A stretch of 64,000 bases of DNA from Halomonas organivorans (GTDB lineage Bacteria; Pseudomonadota; Gammaproteobacteria; Pseudomonadales; Halomonadaceae): positions 1 to 64,000 of the forward strand of contig NZ_JACHXM010000024.1 of assembly GCF_014192055.1 (NCBI RefSeq), written 5' to 3'. The notes beneath the pieces are model-generated. The model had not been told where the DNA came from, did not search any database, and saw only the letters and a list, made by a program, of their open reading frames with translations. Below are positions 45,785 to 55,900 of this stretch, piece by piece. Made by a program: the position numbers and the translations under genes. Each line of letters begins with the position of its first letter. Within the stretch, counting starts at the first letter, position 1.

Positions 45785-46298
45785 TCTACATCCCCCTTTC
45801 TCTTCCCTGTGGTTGGCGGGCGCGACGCAAGAGGGAGTCCCGGAGATTTTGCAAGTCTCTAGGAACTTTTCTCATGTGCGTTTTCTAATATGGCCCGCTC
45901 TTTGAAGTTAGTGGTGGGCTAGACGTAGAAAACTAAGAGAAGCGAGGGTTATCTTGTAGGAGATTGCCTATAAAAATAGGCTCTTGGATTATTTGCTAGT
46001 ATGACGTTTGATTTTTTAATGTGGCGTTTTATTGTTTTTTAATTGAGATATAAGAGGTGCACGTGTAGGACATTGGCTATCCATGGGCTACATCAGCAGC
46101 CAAGGCAGTGGTGAATGCCCTGCGGGTGCCCCGTAGGTGATTCCTTGGCATTTCCCGATGGAGATGGCGTCGCGCTTAACCTCGGAAGCCCCGGTCGGCT
46201 AGGCACCTGGCGACTGTCCAGCCGAGATGGATCACCATGATGGGGCTTGCGCCAGGAGTGATGGGGCCGAAGTCGATAGATAAAACATGATTGAAAGA
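45785..46298. other. AT-rich intergenic region upstream of the Hint-domain gene
   Basis: No supportable gene. About 45880-46060 is strongly AT-rich and probably contains the promoter of the Hint-domain gene. A perfect hairpin GCCTAT-AAAA-ATAGGC lies at 45966-45981. The part from 46080 to 46298 is GC-rich, with an inverted repeat CCAAGG (46100-46105) and CCTTGG (46143-46148); it looks structured but matches no RNA family I can name. Confidence 0.4.
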
Positions 46299-46991
46299 TC
46301 AGAAGTGATAGGAAACTCCCGCCGTGACGAGCTGAACTTCGCTGCCATGTTCGTCGGTATATTGGCCGACCCCGCCGAAGTATCGATAGTCCACCCTGAG
46401 TTGAACGCTGGAAGTGATGCGGTAGCGCGCTCCCAGGCCGAGCAGAGCCACGGTATCGTGCATGGTCTTGTCGATATCGTTCTGGCGTGTCTGCGTGCCG
46501 GCCCGCGTGGTGGCGGATTGCGTATATTGCCCCTCTATTCTTGTGTCGAGCCATGCGGCGCCGGCACCCAGTTGGACGGTGAAACGTTCCGATAAAGGCA
46601 TGATGAAAATGCCCTGTGCGCCCCATCCATCAATGGTGGTGCGAGTATCGCCCGATGCCGACATCTGCCGTTCACCGCGCAGATATTGTCCGGCGCCCTC
46701 GATGTCATAGCTGCCGAAATCGTAGTAGCCGACTTCCATGGCGAAGTGCCGATACGGCTGGATACCGACGCCAATCGCAAAGGCACCGCTCGTGTCATCG
46801 GTATCTATCTTTCCATTGCCACCCGCGTTGCTGGCCTCATCCTTCATGCGCTCATAGTGCGCCTCGATGCCGTTAAGGTCCGGGTCGGCAATCCCGCCAT
46901 CGACGAAAACATAGGGGCGAAGGTCGGCGACACATGGACCGCTGGTCATGAATGCCACCACGAAAGTACCTAACCACATACGATGTGACAT
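46299..46991 (-). CDS. Outer-membrane beta-barrel protein (OmpA/OmpW-like porin family)
   Basis: 230 aa. A Sec signal peptide (MSHRMWLGTFVVAFMTSGPCVA) precedes a barrel of alternating aromatic strands: LRPYVFVDGGI, HFAMEVGYYDFGSYD, FTVQLGAGAAWLDTRI, YRITSSVQLRVDYRYFGGV. It ends LVTAGVSYHF with the C-terminal aromatic residue recognised by the BAM machinery. The size suggests eight strands. Its role is unknown; a surface protein of the resident genome rather than a defined capsule component is equally possible. Its own promoter probably lies in the upstream 320-bp gap. Confidence 0.8.
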   Translation of the reverse strand: MSHRMWLGTFVVAFMTSGPCVADLRPYVFVDGGIADPDLNGIEAHYERMKDEASNAGGNGKIDTDDTSGAFAIGVGIQPYRHFAMEVGYYDFGSYDIEGAGQYLRGERQMSASGDTRTTIDGWGAQGIFIMPLSERFTVQLGAGAAWLDTRIEGQYTQSATTRAGTQTRQNDIDKTMHDTVALLGLGARYRITSSVQLRVDYRYFGGVGQYTDEHGSEVQLVTAGVSYHF

Positions 46992-47313
46992 GGTGATTCC
47001 CTGCTAGCCGTTATTGAAGGTCATTCAGGCCATGTCGCGACTTCGGCTAAGCGTCGAGTATCATGCGATAGGCCGGAATGTTGAGTTTCAAGCTAGCAAG
47101 GAATGTTCACACAAGTTATCTATAGTGTTACATGTTGATACAAAAACCGCTATTTCGCCATAGCGAACTCATCTTTGTTCGCAGGCAAGAATGAGTTTTT
47201 TAAAATGTAAGTGTGAGTTTTCTCGTTATTGGAGGGTGAGTGGGAGGAGGGAAGAGTCCGAAAGCTCGAAGCTCGAAGCTCGAAGCCCGAAGCCCGCAAG
47301 CTGCACTCACCAC
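46992..47313. other. Intergenic region between the outer-membrane protein gene and the kpsC-to-GT operon
   Basis: No gene. It holds the terminator hairpin at 47142-47165 and an adjacent imperfect hairpin at 47166-47201 reading into a T run on the plus strand. It also contains the heptad repeats at 47264-47315. The AT-rich part near 46992-47140 is the likely promoter area for the outer-membrane protein gene. Confidence 0.5.
47142..47165 (-). terminator. Probable rho-independent terminator of the minus-strand capsule operon
   Basis: On the minus strand a perfect CGCTAT-GGCGAA-ATAGCG hairpin is followed by GGTTTTTG. A second hairpin, AACTCATCTTTG/CAAGAATGAGTT with T6, sits next to it on the plus strand (47166-47201), so the site may be bidirectional. 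It lies about 150 bp beyond the stop of the GT1 gene. Confidence 0.5.
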
Positions 47314-47315
47314 TC
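47264..47315. repeat. Heptad repeats GCTCGAA x3, GCCCGAA, GCCCGCA, then ACTCACC-type units
   Basis: Five contiguous 7-bp units (47264-47298) are followed by ACTCACC/ACTCACA units, so both heptad families of the window sit side by side here. The run continues as ATTCACC-like sequence into the 3' end of the GT1 gene. Confidence 0.75.
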
Positions 47316-48621
47316 ACAAGCGCGTCGCGCGCTCACCATTCACCAGCCGCGAAGCGGCGCTCACAGGCTTGCATATCCCCGCGGGTCGGCCTTCTCGTGC
47401 GATCCGCTCGAGGATATCTGCGGCGTTGGCGGCGCCATCGGTGTCACGCACCTGGGGCGCCAAGCGCGCGGCGGCGTCGGCGAAGCGAGGCTCCTCGACC
47501 AGGCGTGTCAGGGACGTGACCAGCCGGTCGACGCTGAAGCGGCGGGCCTTCATGCGTAACCCGACGCCGTGACGCACGGCGATCTGGGCGCTCAGGCGCT
47601 GTTCGTAGTGCGAGGGCAGGGCCAGCATCGGCACGCCGGCCGCCAGGGCCTGATAGAAGGTGCCGTTGCCGCCGTGGAAGATCATGGCTCGGCAGTGGGC
47701 CAGCAACGCCGATCCCGGCGCATAGTCGGTGAGGCGGAAGTTAGCCGGTGCGGCGTCGATGACGTCCTGGCTGACCTGGCCGCCGGTCGTGACGATGAAG
47801 CGATATGGCAGCGTCGAAAGCCGGGGATACACGGCTTTCAGGAAGGTCTCGAACATGCCCGTCGAACCCATGGTGATGTAGACATTGGGCGTGCCGTCGT
47901 CGAGCTCATCGTACCAGTCGGGCAGCGGGGCGGGATGGTCGGGGAAGATCGGGCCGACCATGTGATAGTCGCGAAAGCGGGCCGGCATCGGATACAGGCC
48001 GGGAAGATCCGGCGACAGCATCGGCATGGCGTGCAGCAGCGCCAGGGCATCGATCTCCGGAACTCCGTGGCGGTGGAAGACGCGCCGGCGGAAGCGCGAC
48101 AGCGAGATGCGGTCGAAGCCGCGTGCGGCCAGATAAAGCGGGGAGCGCGGTGTCAGCAGGCGCGCCGCATAGGCGTTCATGATCCCGGCCACGGGCACGC
48201 CGGCGATATAGGCCGCCGTGCTGGCGCTGACGCTGGCGTCGCCGACGACCAGATCCGGCCGTTCGCGCTCGATGACCGCCAGTTGCCCCTCGATGATCTT
48301 GCCGAGCGGCGCCCATTGGCGCAGGTGGGCGAGATCCCAGGCGGCCGCTCGCCAGCCGTGCTGCTTGTAGCGTTCCCAGGCGTAGGGCAGGTCCGGCTCT
48401 CGAGCGTAGACCAGCCGGAAGCCCGCCTGCTCGACCAGGGATAGCCGAGAGGCGGGGTGGCGGGGATCGTCGCCGGCAAACACGACCTCATGGCCGCGTT
48501 GGCGCAGGACCTTGGCGATCTCGATGCAGCGCGCGGTGTGCGCAAGCACCCAGCCAAGCGGCAGGAACAAAATGCGCATTCGCCCCGCGGGCGGGCCGTC
48601 GGTCATGCAGGCCTGGCTCAT
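47314..48621 (-). CDS. Glycosyltransferase family 1 (MGT/UGT-like)
   Basis: 435 aa. GT-B enzyme of the UDP-glucuronosyltransferase/macrolide glycosyltransferase type. The N-terminus MRILFLPLGWVLAHTARCIE carries the acceptor-side loop, then PDLVVGDASVSASTAAYIAG. The donor domain has VYITMGSTGMFE, the conserved MIFHGGNGTFYQALAAGVPMLALP and a following Q. Such enzymes glycosylate lipids and polyketides, so a lipid or polyketide acceptor from the upstream PKS is attractive (inference). The last 16 or so residues (PVSAASRLVNGERATRL) are read from a heptad-like repeat and look like an accidental tail. ATG 48621 overlaps the upstream stop (ATGA). Confidence 0.85.
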   Translation of the reverse strand: MSQACMTDGPPAGRMRILFLPLGWVLAHTARCIEIAKVLRQRGHEVVFAGDDPRHPASRLSLVEQAGFRLVYAREPDLPYAWERYKQHGWRAAAWDLAHLRQWAPLGKIIEGQLAVIERERPDLVVGDASVSASTAAYIAGVPVAGIMNAYAARLLTPRSPLYLAARGFDRISLSRFRRRVFHRHGVPEIDALALLHAMPMLSPDLPGLYPMPARFRDYHMVGPIFPDHPAPLPDWYDELDDGTPNVYITMGSTGMFETFLKAVYPRLSTLPYRFIVTTGGQVSQDVIDAAPANFRLTDYAPGSALLAHCRAMIFHGGNGTFYQALAAGVPMLALPSHYEQRLSAQIAVRHGVGLRMKARRFSVDRLVTSLTRLVEEPRFADAAARLAPQVRDTDGAANAADILERIAREGRPAGICKPVSAASRLVNGERATRL

Positions 48622-49955
48622 GCGTGGGCCGCGGCTCGGCGGTTCATGGCTTGCTGCAGGGCGGCGAGCGTGTCATCGACCTGCCCGCGGGTGTGCTCGC
48701 AGGACAGGAAGAAGCGCAGCCGCGCGCTCTTCTCTGGCACCGCCGGGTGCAGGATTGGCTGCACGTTGATGCCGCGCTCGAACAGGTCGTGGGATAGCCC
48801 GGCGGCGAGCGGCGAGCTGCCGACGATCACCGGGACCACGGCGGCGCCGATGCTGTCGCCGACGTCGAGTTCGAGGGTATGGGCGCGTTCCAGGAAATAG
48901 CGCGATATGTCCTGGAGGCGCGCGATGCGCTCGGGTTCTTCGGCCATCAGCTCCAGCACCTTGAGGCTCGGCGCGGCGACCTGGGCGGGCATGCCGACGC
49001 TGTAGAGAAAGCCCGGTGCCAGGTGGCGCAGCGTTTCGACCAGGGCACGGCAGCCGGCGATGTAGCCGCCGCAGCCGGCCAGGGTCTTGCTCATGGTGCC
49101 CATCCAGATGTCGACAGCGGTCGCTGGCACATCGAAGTGTTCGCGCAGCCCCAGGCCGCGGGCGCCGAGCACGCCGAAGGAGTGAGCCTCGTCGACCATC
49201 AGCCAGGCCCGGTGGCGAGACTTGAGCTCGACGAAGCGCGGCAGGTCGGGCACGTCGCCATCCATGCTGTAGAGACCTTCGATGACGATCAGCACGCGTT
49301 CGAACTGGCCGCGATGGCGGCTCAGCAGGTCATCGAGGGCGGCGATGTCGTTGTGCGGGAAGGCGATGCGCTTGGCGCCGGAGAGCTGGGCACCCACCAT
49401 GGCGCTGTTGTGGATGTACTCGTCGTGGAGGATCAGGTCGCGAGGGCCCAGCAGGTAGCCCAGCGTCGACACGTTGGTGGCATGTCCGCTGACGAACGCC
49501 ACGGCGTCCTCGACGTCGTAGGCGTCGGCCAGGGCGCGTTCCAGCGCCTGGTGGATGGGGCGTTCGCCGGCGACCATGCGGCTGGCCGAGACCGAGCTGC
49601 CGTAGTGTGCCACCGCGTCGGCGGCCGCGCGGTTGACGCGAGGATCGCCGGAGTAGCCCAGATAGTTGTAGCTGGCGAAGTTGATGTAGTTGCGGCCGTC
49701 GATGGTCGTGGTGGCGCCCGCATTGCCTTCGTGCTGCTTGAAGAAGGGGTCCGTCAGGCCGAGCCGGCGTGCCCCTTCGCGCATCATGGCGATCTGCTGG
49801 TAGCCGGGATGATCCTCGAAGCGCACGAACCGCTCGGGCACTTGCTGGCTCGTTGCAACGTCGGTTGATGCGGCATCGCTCGGCTGCGGCCGGCTGCGCC
49901 GCCGTGAACGAGAGAGCAGCTGGCGCTTGAGATCGTCGCGGGCATGTTGACTCAT
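48618..49955 (-). CDS. Alpha-oxoamine synthase (BioF/KBL/SPT-like, RkpG-like)
   Basis: 445 aa, PLP enzyme of fold type I. It decarboxylatively condenses an acyl thioester with an amino acid to give an amino-ketone. ASYNYLGYSGDPRV, VSGHATNVSTLGYLL, LIVIEGLYSMDGDVP, the cofactor Asp in VDEAHSFGVLG and the Schiff-base lysine in GTMSKTLAGCGGYI (about Lys290) are present. An N-terminal extension of about 60 residues precedes the catalytic region. No biotin genes are near; its neighbour is a type I PKS whose final ACP-bound acyl chain is the likely substrate, as for rhizobial RkpG. The ATG overlaps the PKS stop by 4 nt. Confidence 0.88.
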   Translation of the reverse strand: MSQHARDDLKRQLLSRSRRRSRPQPSDAASTDVATSQQVPERFVRFEDHPGYQQIAMMREGARRLGLTDPFFKQHEGNAGATTTIDGRNYINFASYNYLGYSGDPRVNRAAADAVAHYGSSVSASRMVAGERPIHQALERALADAYDVEDAVAFVSGHATNVSTLGYLLGPRDLILHDEYIHNSAMVGAQLSGAKRIAFPHNDIAALDDLLSRHRGQFERVLIVIEGLYSMDGDVPDLPRFVELKSRHRAWLMVDEAHSFGVLGARGLGLREHFDVPATAVDIWMGTMSKTLAGCGGYIAGCRALVETLRHLAPGFLYSVGMPAQVAAPSLKVLELMAEEPERIARLQDISRYFLERAHTLELDVGDSIGAAVVPVIVGSSPLAAGLSHDLFERGINVQPILHPAVPEKSARLRFFLSCEHTRGQVDDTLAALQQAMNRRAAAHA

Positions 49956-52900
49956 GACGAGGCTACCTCCTTGGCGCCGTGACGTTCGGCGAGCGTCTCG
50001 ATGTTGATGTCCTGGGTGTCGTCCTCTGCCGATGCGTCGCCCGACTGGGTCAGCTTGTTGATCAGCACGCCGGCCAGCTTGTCCAGGGTCGAGGCTTCGC
50101 TGAGCACCATGACGGGCACCTGGACGCCGAGGCGCGATTCGATGGCGGTCATCAGCTCCACCCCCATCAGCGAGTCGAAGCCCATCTCGTAGACCGAACG
50201 CTGAGGGTCGATCTTGTCTTCCTCGATCAGCAGGATGCCGGCAAGCTCAGCGCGCAGCAGGTCGACGATGGCCTCGTGCATGGCCTCCGGCGGCAGCTCG
50301 GCCAGGGCCTTGAGCAGGCTGTCGTCCTGGTCGTGGCGGCCGTCGTCTTCGCCGTGGCGGGCGATCTCCAGGAAGCGCGGCGCCTGGGCGGTGGGCAGGA
50401 AGCGGCTCAGGGCGCTCCAGTCCAGCTCCAGGATGCCGCGCGTTTCGCCGCCGTGGACGAGCAGTCGCTCGAGCTCCGCCAGGGCCATGGCGGAGGGCAA
50501 GGCGTTGCCGCCGAGGCGCTCCTGCAGGGCGTCGCGTGTCTGGGTGTTGCGGGCCAGGAAGCCGACGTCGTCGATGGCGCCCCAGCACACGCAGGTCGCC
50601 GGCAGCCCCAGGGCCCGGCGATGGCTGGCCAGGGCCTCGAGCCAGTGGTTGGCGGCGACGTAGCTGGCCTGGCCGGGGTTGCCGAACAGCGTGGTGGCCG
50701 AGGAGTAGAGCACGAAGAAATCCAGGGCAAGCTCGCGGGTGAGGTCGTCCAGATGACGGGCGCCGTCGATCTTGGGGGCCAGCACCCGCTGGATGCGTTC
50801 GGCGTCGAGGTTGCGGATCAGGCCGTCGTCGATGACCGTGGCGGCGTGCACGACGCCGCGCAGCGGCGGCAGCTCGGCCTTGGCTCGTGACAGCAGGGCC
50901 CCCAGGGCATCGCGGTCGGTGACGTCGCAGGCTTCGGCCCACACCGTCACGCCGCCGGCCTCGAGGGCGGCCACGCCGGCCTGGGCCTCCTCGCTGGCCG
51001 GGCCGCTGCGTCCGAGCAGGATCAGGTGCCGGGCGCCGCGTTCGGCCAGCCACTCGGCGGTGCGCAGCCCGAAGCCGCCGAGGCCGCCGGTGACCAGGTA
51101 GCTGGCGTCGGCGCTCAGCGCCAGCGGCGTCTCGGGCGAGACATGAGGCGCGTCGCCGGGCGAGCGTTCGTGGGTGACCACGACCTTGCCGATCTGCCGC
51201 GCCTGCTGCATGTAGCGGAACGCCTCGATCACCTGGTGGTTGTCGAAGGCGGTGTAGGGCAGGGGCGTGAAGGTGCCGTCGCGGAAGTGCTCCATCATTT
51301 CGCCGAACAGCTCGCCGGTCAGCTCGGGCAGCTCTTTCATCAGCTGGTCGGAGTCGATGCCGAAATAGCTGAGGTTGTTGCGGAACGGACGCAGCCCGAT
51401 GGGCGTGTTCTCGTAGAAGTCGCGCTTGCCGAGCTCCAGGAAACGCCCGAACGGCCGCAGCACCCTGAGGTTCTGGTGGATGGCCTCACCCGCCAGGGAG
51501 TTGAGCACCACGTCGACCCCTTGCCCCTGGGTCTCCTCGAGGATCTCCTCGGCGAAGGTCAGGGCGCGGGAATCGTGGATGCGCTCCACGCCCATCAGGC
51601 GCAGGAAGTCGCGCTTTTCGTCGCTGCCGGCGGTGGCAAGGATCTCGGCCCCCAGCCACTGGGCGACCTGGAGCGCGGCGATGCCCACGCCGCCGGCGGC
51701 GCCGTGAATCAGTATCCGCTCTCCGGGCGCCAGGCGCGCCAGGTGCTTCAGCGCGTAGTAGACGGTGAAGAAGGTGGTCGGGATGGTGGCCGCCGCGGCG
51801 AAGCCGACGCCTTCCGGCAGCGGGGCGATGGCGTTGTGGCGGGCGATCAGCCGGTCGCTGAAGCTGGCCGGGCCGAAGCCGACGACGGCGTCGCCCACCG
51901 CGACGTTGGTCACCTCGGGGCCCACGGCCTCGACGATGCCGGAGAACTCCAGGCCCAGAGTCGGGCCGGCGAAGCCGTTCTCGATGGCCTCGTCGGACAG
52001 CAGGCCGAGGGTGTACATGACGTCGCGGAAGTTGAGCCCGGTGGCCTTCACGCGGATCTCGACTTCGCCGGCCTGCGGGGCGGGCAGGTCGTGACCCTTC
52101 CAGCGCAGGTGGCGAAGCTGCCCCGGGAGGTCGAAGCCGAGCGTCATGGCCTGGCGCCGGTTGCCGTCCTGATGGGCGCCGGGCGCGGGCAGCGGGCGCA
52201 GCCGGGTGGCGTAGCGCTGGCCGTCCTCGTTGAGCACGATTTCGGTCTCGCTGTCCGGGGTCAGCAGCTCGTCGAGCAGCGCCGCGAGCACCGGCTCCCC
52301 GATCTCGGCCTGTCCGTCAGCAGGGTCGCCGGCGGGAAGGTCGAGCAGGGTCAGCGTGAAGCCCTGGGCCTCGTTGGCCAGCGACCGGCCGAAGCCCCAC
52401 AGCGCCGCATCCGGGCCGGGCACTTGCCCATTGCTCTGTGCTGACCGCTCACCACTCACTTCTGGCTCTTCACCGCTCACCCACATACCGGCCACGCCGC
52501 GGGTAACGAGCCACAGGCTCACGTCCTGGGCGTCGTCGAATGCTTTCGCCCAGTCGGCGGCCTGCTCGCAGCGTGCCTCGCCGCGCCGCAGGTCGACGAT
52601 CCGCTGCGGGGAAGCAGCTTCAGGACTCGGCGGTGCGTCGGCGATGGTCGCCGTGGCGCCACGCTGTGCCAGGCCTTCGGCCAGCTGGTCGGCCAAGGGC
52701 CTGCCTTCGGCGTCGGCCACCAGCAGGATATCGGCGCCGGTGTTGGGGAGCTGAGGGCTCTTTTCCTGAAGCTGAGGGCTCTCTTCGCCTGGCTGAGGGC
52801 TCTTTTCTTGGAGCTGAGGGCTCTCTTCGCCTAGCTGAGGGCTCTTTTCTTGGAGCTGAGGGCTCTCCGCCAGGCGGGCATGCAACAGGTAGGCGCCGCG

Positions 52901-55900
52901 CTCGTCGTCTTGCGGCGATAGGCACTGTACGTCGCTGGCGCCGAGGCGTTTCAGCTGGTCGATCACGGCGTCGGGCTCGGTGACGCGGCGCGGGCTGGCG
53001 TCGTCGTCCAGCCCCGGCGTGGCCAGCAGGGTGTCGAGCCAGGCGCTGGGGCGGATGCCGACCAGCAGCAGTTCGGCGCCGGGGGCGAGACGCGACGCCA
53101 CGGCGTCCAGCAGTCGTTCGACCTCGGCGGCATGGGTGACATCCAGGCTGACCAGCGCCAGCTGGGCCGACGGCAGCGACGGCGATGCCGCGCCATCGTC
53201 GAGCGGGTCGAGGGCCTCGACCGCGATCGTGGGGAAGCGCTCCTGCAGGCGCGCGGCGTGCTGATGGGCGGCGTCGCCCACGGTCATGGCGCGGTAGTCG
53301 CAGCGGTCGGGGTCGAACAGCGCGGTCAAGCGCTCCCCCAGCAGCGGCGCCGTGGGGCCGGCTTCGAGCACGCTCAGACGCTGGCCCTCGGGCAGTGCCG
53401 CGAGCACCGCCGGCAGGCAGTCGAGCAGGATATCGGCGATGGCACGCCAGCCACGCTCGCCGACCAGGCTCGCGGTGAGCGCGCTCAGGGCATCGGCCTC
53501 CAGGCCCACGTCGTCGGCTTGCGCCTGGCCCTTCAGCAGGGCGGGCAGGTGGCGGCCGAAGCGGCCGAGCCGCTGCAGGGGCGGGAAGTGTTCGGGATAG
53601 TCGCGCTGCAGCAGGCGCCAGATCTGCTCCGGGGCGATGGCGTCCTGCTCGTCGTCGGTGAACGTCCAGCCTTGTTCATCCGCGGCCAGGCGGCCGGCGT
53701 CGACCAGCAGGCGCAGCAGCTGGTCGATCAGCGGCCGGGCGTTGAGATGGGTGCCGACGAGCGTGCGGTAGTCGGCTCGAGTCAGAACGCCGTCATGGCA
53801 GGTGTCGCGCAGGGTGCGTTCGGCGAAGGCTTCGGCCAGGCCGTCGAGCAGCGGGTCCACTTCCTGGGCATAGGGCTGCGTCGCCTCGCCGCTAAAGGCA
53901 TCGACCAACTGCGGCATGGCGGCATAGAGCGGCGACAGGTCGGGCGCCGCCTGGCGGCGCGGCGCCGGCGTCAGGCAGACGCCCAGATGGCTCAGGTGCG
54001 GCGTCTGGCGCGGCTTGAGGCGAATCGCCTTGAAGCGCGTCTCGCTGAGCACGGCGATCGCTCGACCTTCGGCATCGAACAGCTCGAAGTCGGCGGTGAA
54101 GGAGTGCGGCGCGCGCTTGAGCAGGCGGGCGTGCGTCAGGGCCGGGCGGGCGCCGTCGGCGCGCCACTGCAGGCGGCCGACGCGTACCGGGACGAAGGCC
54201 AGCCCTTCGTCGGTCAGGCCCTCTTGCGCCAGCAGCGGGATGAACAGCTGGAAGGCGCTGTCGAGGATGCCCGGATGCAGGTAGCCATGTTCGAGCTCGC
54301 GCTCGATGACCTCGGGGAGGTTGATCTCGCCGATCACGCTGTGGCCTTCCACCCAGCCATGGCCGATGGCCTGGAAGGCGGGGCCGTAGTGCAGGCCGAT
54401 CGCCTCAGCCATGGCGAGATGGTCGGTGAGCCGGAAGTCCGGGTCGCGCTCGGGCAGCGCGGGAGGCCGGCGGCGCAGCTGGAAGCCGCGGCTCTGCTGC
54501 ATGACCCGGGCGACGGCGTGGCGCTGCCATTCCTGGCCGGTGACCGGCTCCCGGGAGAGCACCTCGATGTGGCCGCTTTCCGGTGCCAGGCGGGTGCGGG
54601 TGCGGCGACCGTTGGCGCCGTCGAGCAGCAGCGGCGCCTGGATCTCCAGTTCCTCGATGTCGATGAGCTCGCTGTCGTGCTCGTGGCGGGCGGCGGCCAG
54701 CGCCAGTTCGAGGAAGCCGGCACCGGGGAACACCGCGCCTTCCCCGACGACGTGATCGGCCAGCCAGGGCAGGCGGCCGGTGTCGAGCTGGCTCTCCCAG
54801 GTATGCGACTGCTGGGCGAGGCGATAGCCGAGCAGCGGGTGCTCGTAATGGCGACTCAGCAGGCCTTGGCCATCGGTGGTGCCCTGCACCCAGTAGCGCT
54901 CGCGCTGCCAGGGATAGCGCGGCAGGTCGGCCAGGCGGCCCTCCACCGGGAAGTAGCGGTCCAGCGCCGTGGAGGCGCCGGACAGCAGCGTCTTGCCGGC
55001 GGCGTCGCGCAGGCACTGCTCGCCGGGGCGCTGGCGATCGAGGGTGTCGATGACCAGGCCCTGGCGATCCTTGTCGCGCAGGATCTCGTTGAGATAGCGA
55101 CGCAGGATCGGATGCGCGCCGATCTCGATGAAGGTGTTGTGGCCCTGCTCGACCAGTTCGCCCACGGCGTTGCCGAACAGTACCGGCTCGCGAATGTTGC
55201 GCCACCAGTAGGTCGGATCGAGGCTGGTGCCGGCGAGCATGGTGCCGGTCACGGTGGAAACGAAGGGGATGGCGCCGGCGCTTGGCGCGAGCCCCTGCAG
55301 GGCGTCGATGAGGCCCTGCTCGATGCCATCCATCGCCGGGCTATGGAAGGCGTAGTCCAGCGGCAGGCGCTTGGCGAACACGCCTTCGGCGGCGAGCCGG
55401 GCTTCCAGCCGTCCGAGGCTGTCCGGCGGGCCGGCCAGCGTCGCGCCCTTGGGGCTGTTGATGCCGGCGATGACCAGCTCATTGAACTCGGGGAGCTCGA
55501 GCCAGGCGCCGAGGTCGGCCTCGCCGAGGCCCACGGCGGTCATCTCGCCGAGGCCACGGGTCTGGCCCTGGAAGTGGCTGCGGCGATGGATGACCTTGAC
55601 CGCGTCGGCCAGCGACAGCGCGCCGCAGGCCCAGGCCGCGGCGACTTCGCCGACGCTGTGCCCGGTCACCGCGCTGGCCTCGATGCCCTGCTCGCGAAGC
55701 AGTTCGGTGATCCCGACCTGCACGGCGAACAGTGCCGGCTGGGCGATCTCGGTGCGCTGGAACCGCTCCTGCCCGTTGTGGCCTTCCAGTTCGGCCCGCA
55801 GGGAGAAGTCGCCGTGCTGCTGGAACAGCGCATCCACCTCGTCGACGGCGGCGGCGAAGCGGGGAGAGTGCTCGAGCAGGTCGCGGCCCATGGTCTCCCA

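Noticed and set aside
46093..46626. A 177-codon minus-strand frame overlapping the end of the outer-membrane protein gene
   Set aside because: It is out of frame with the beta-barrel gene, has low-complexity basic composition and lacks a ribosome site.
48618..49955. Identification of the PLP enzyme as biotin synthesis BioF
   Set aside because: No other bio genes are present, it carries an N-terminal extension, and it is translationally coupled to a PKS; an RkpG-like oxoamine synthase fits better.
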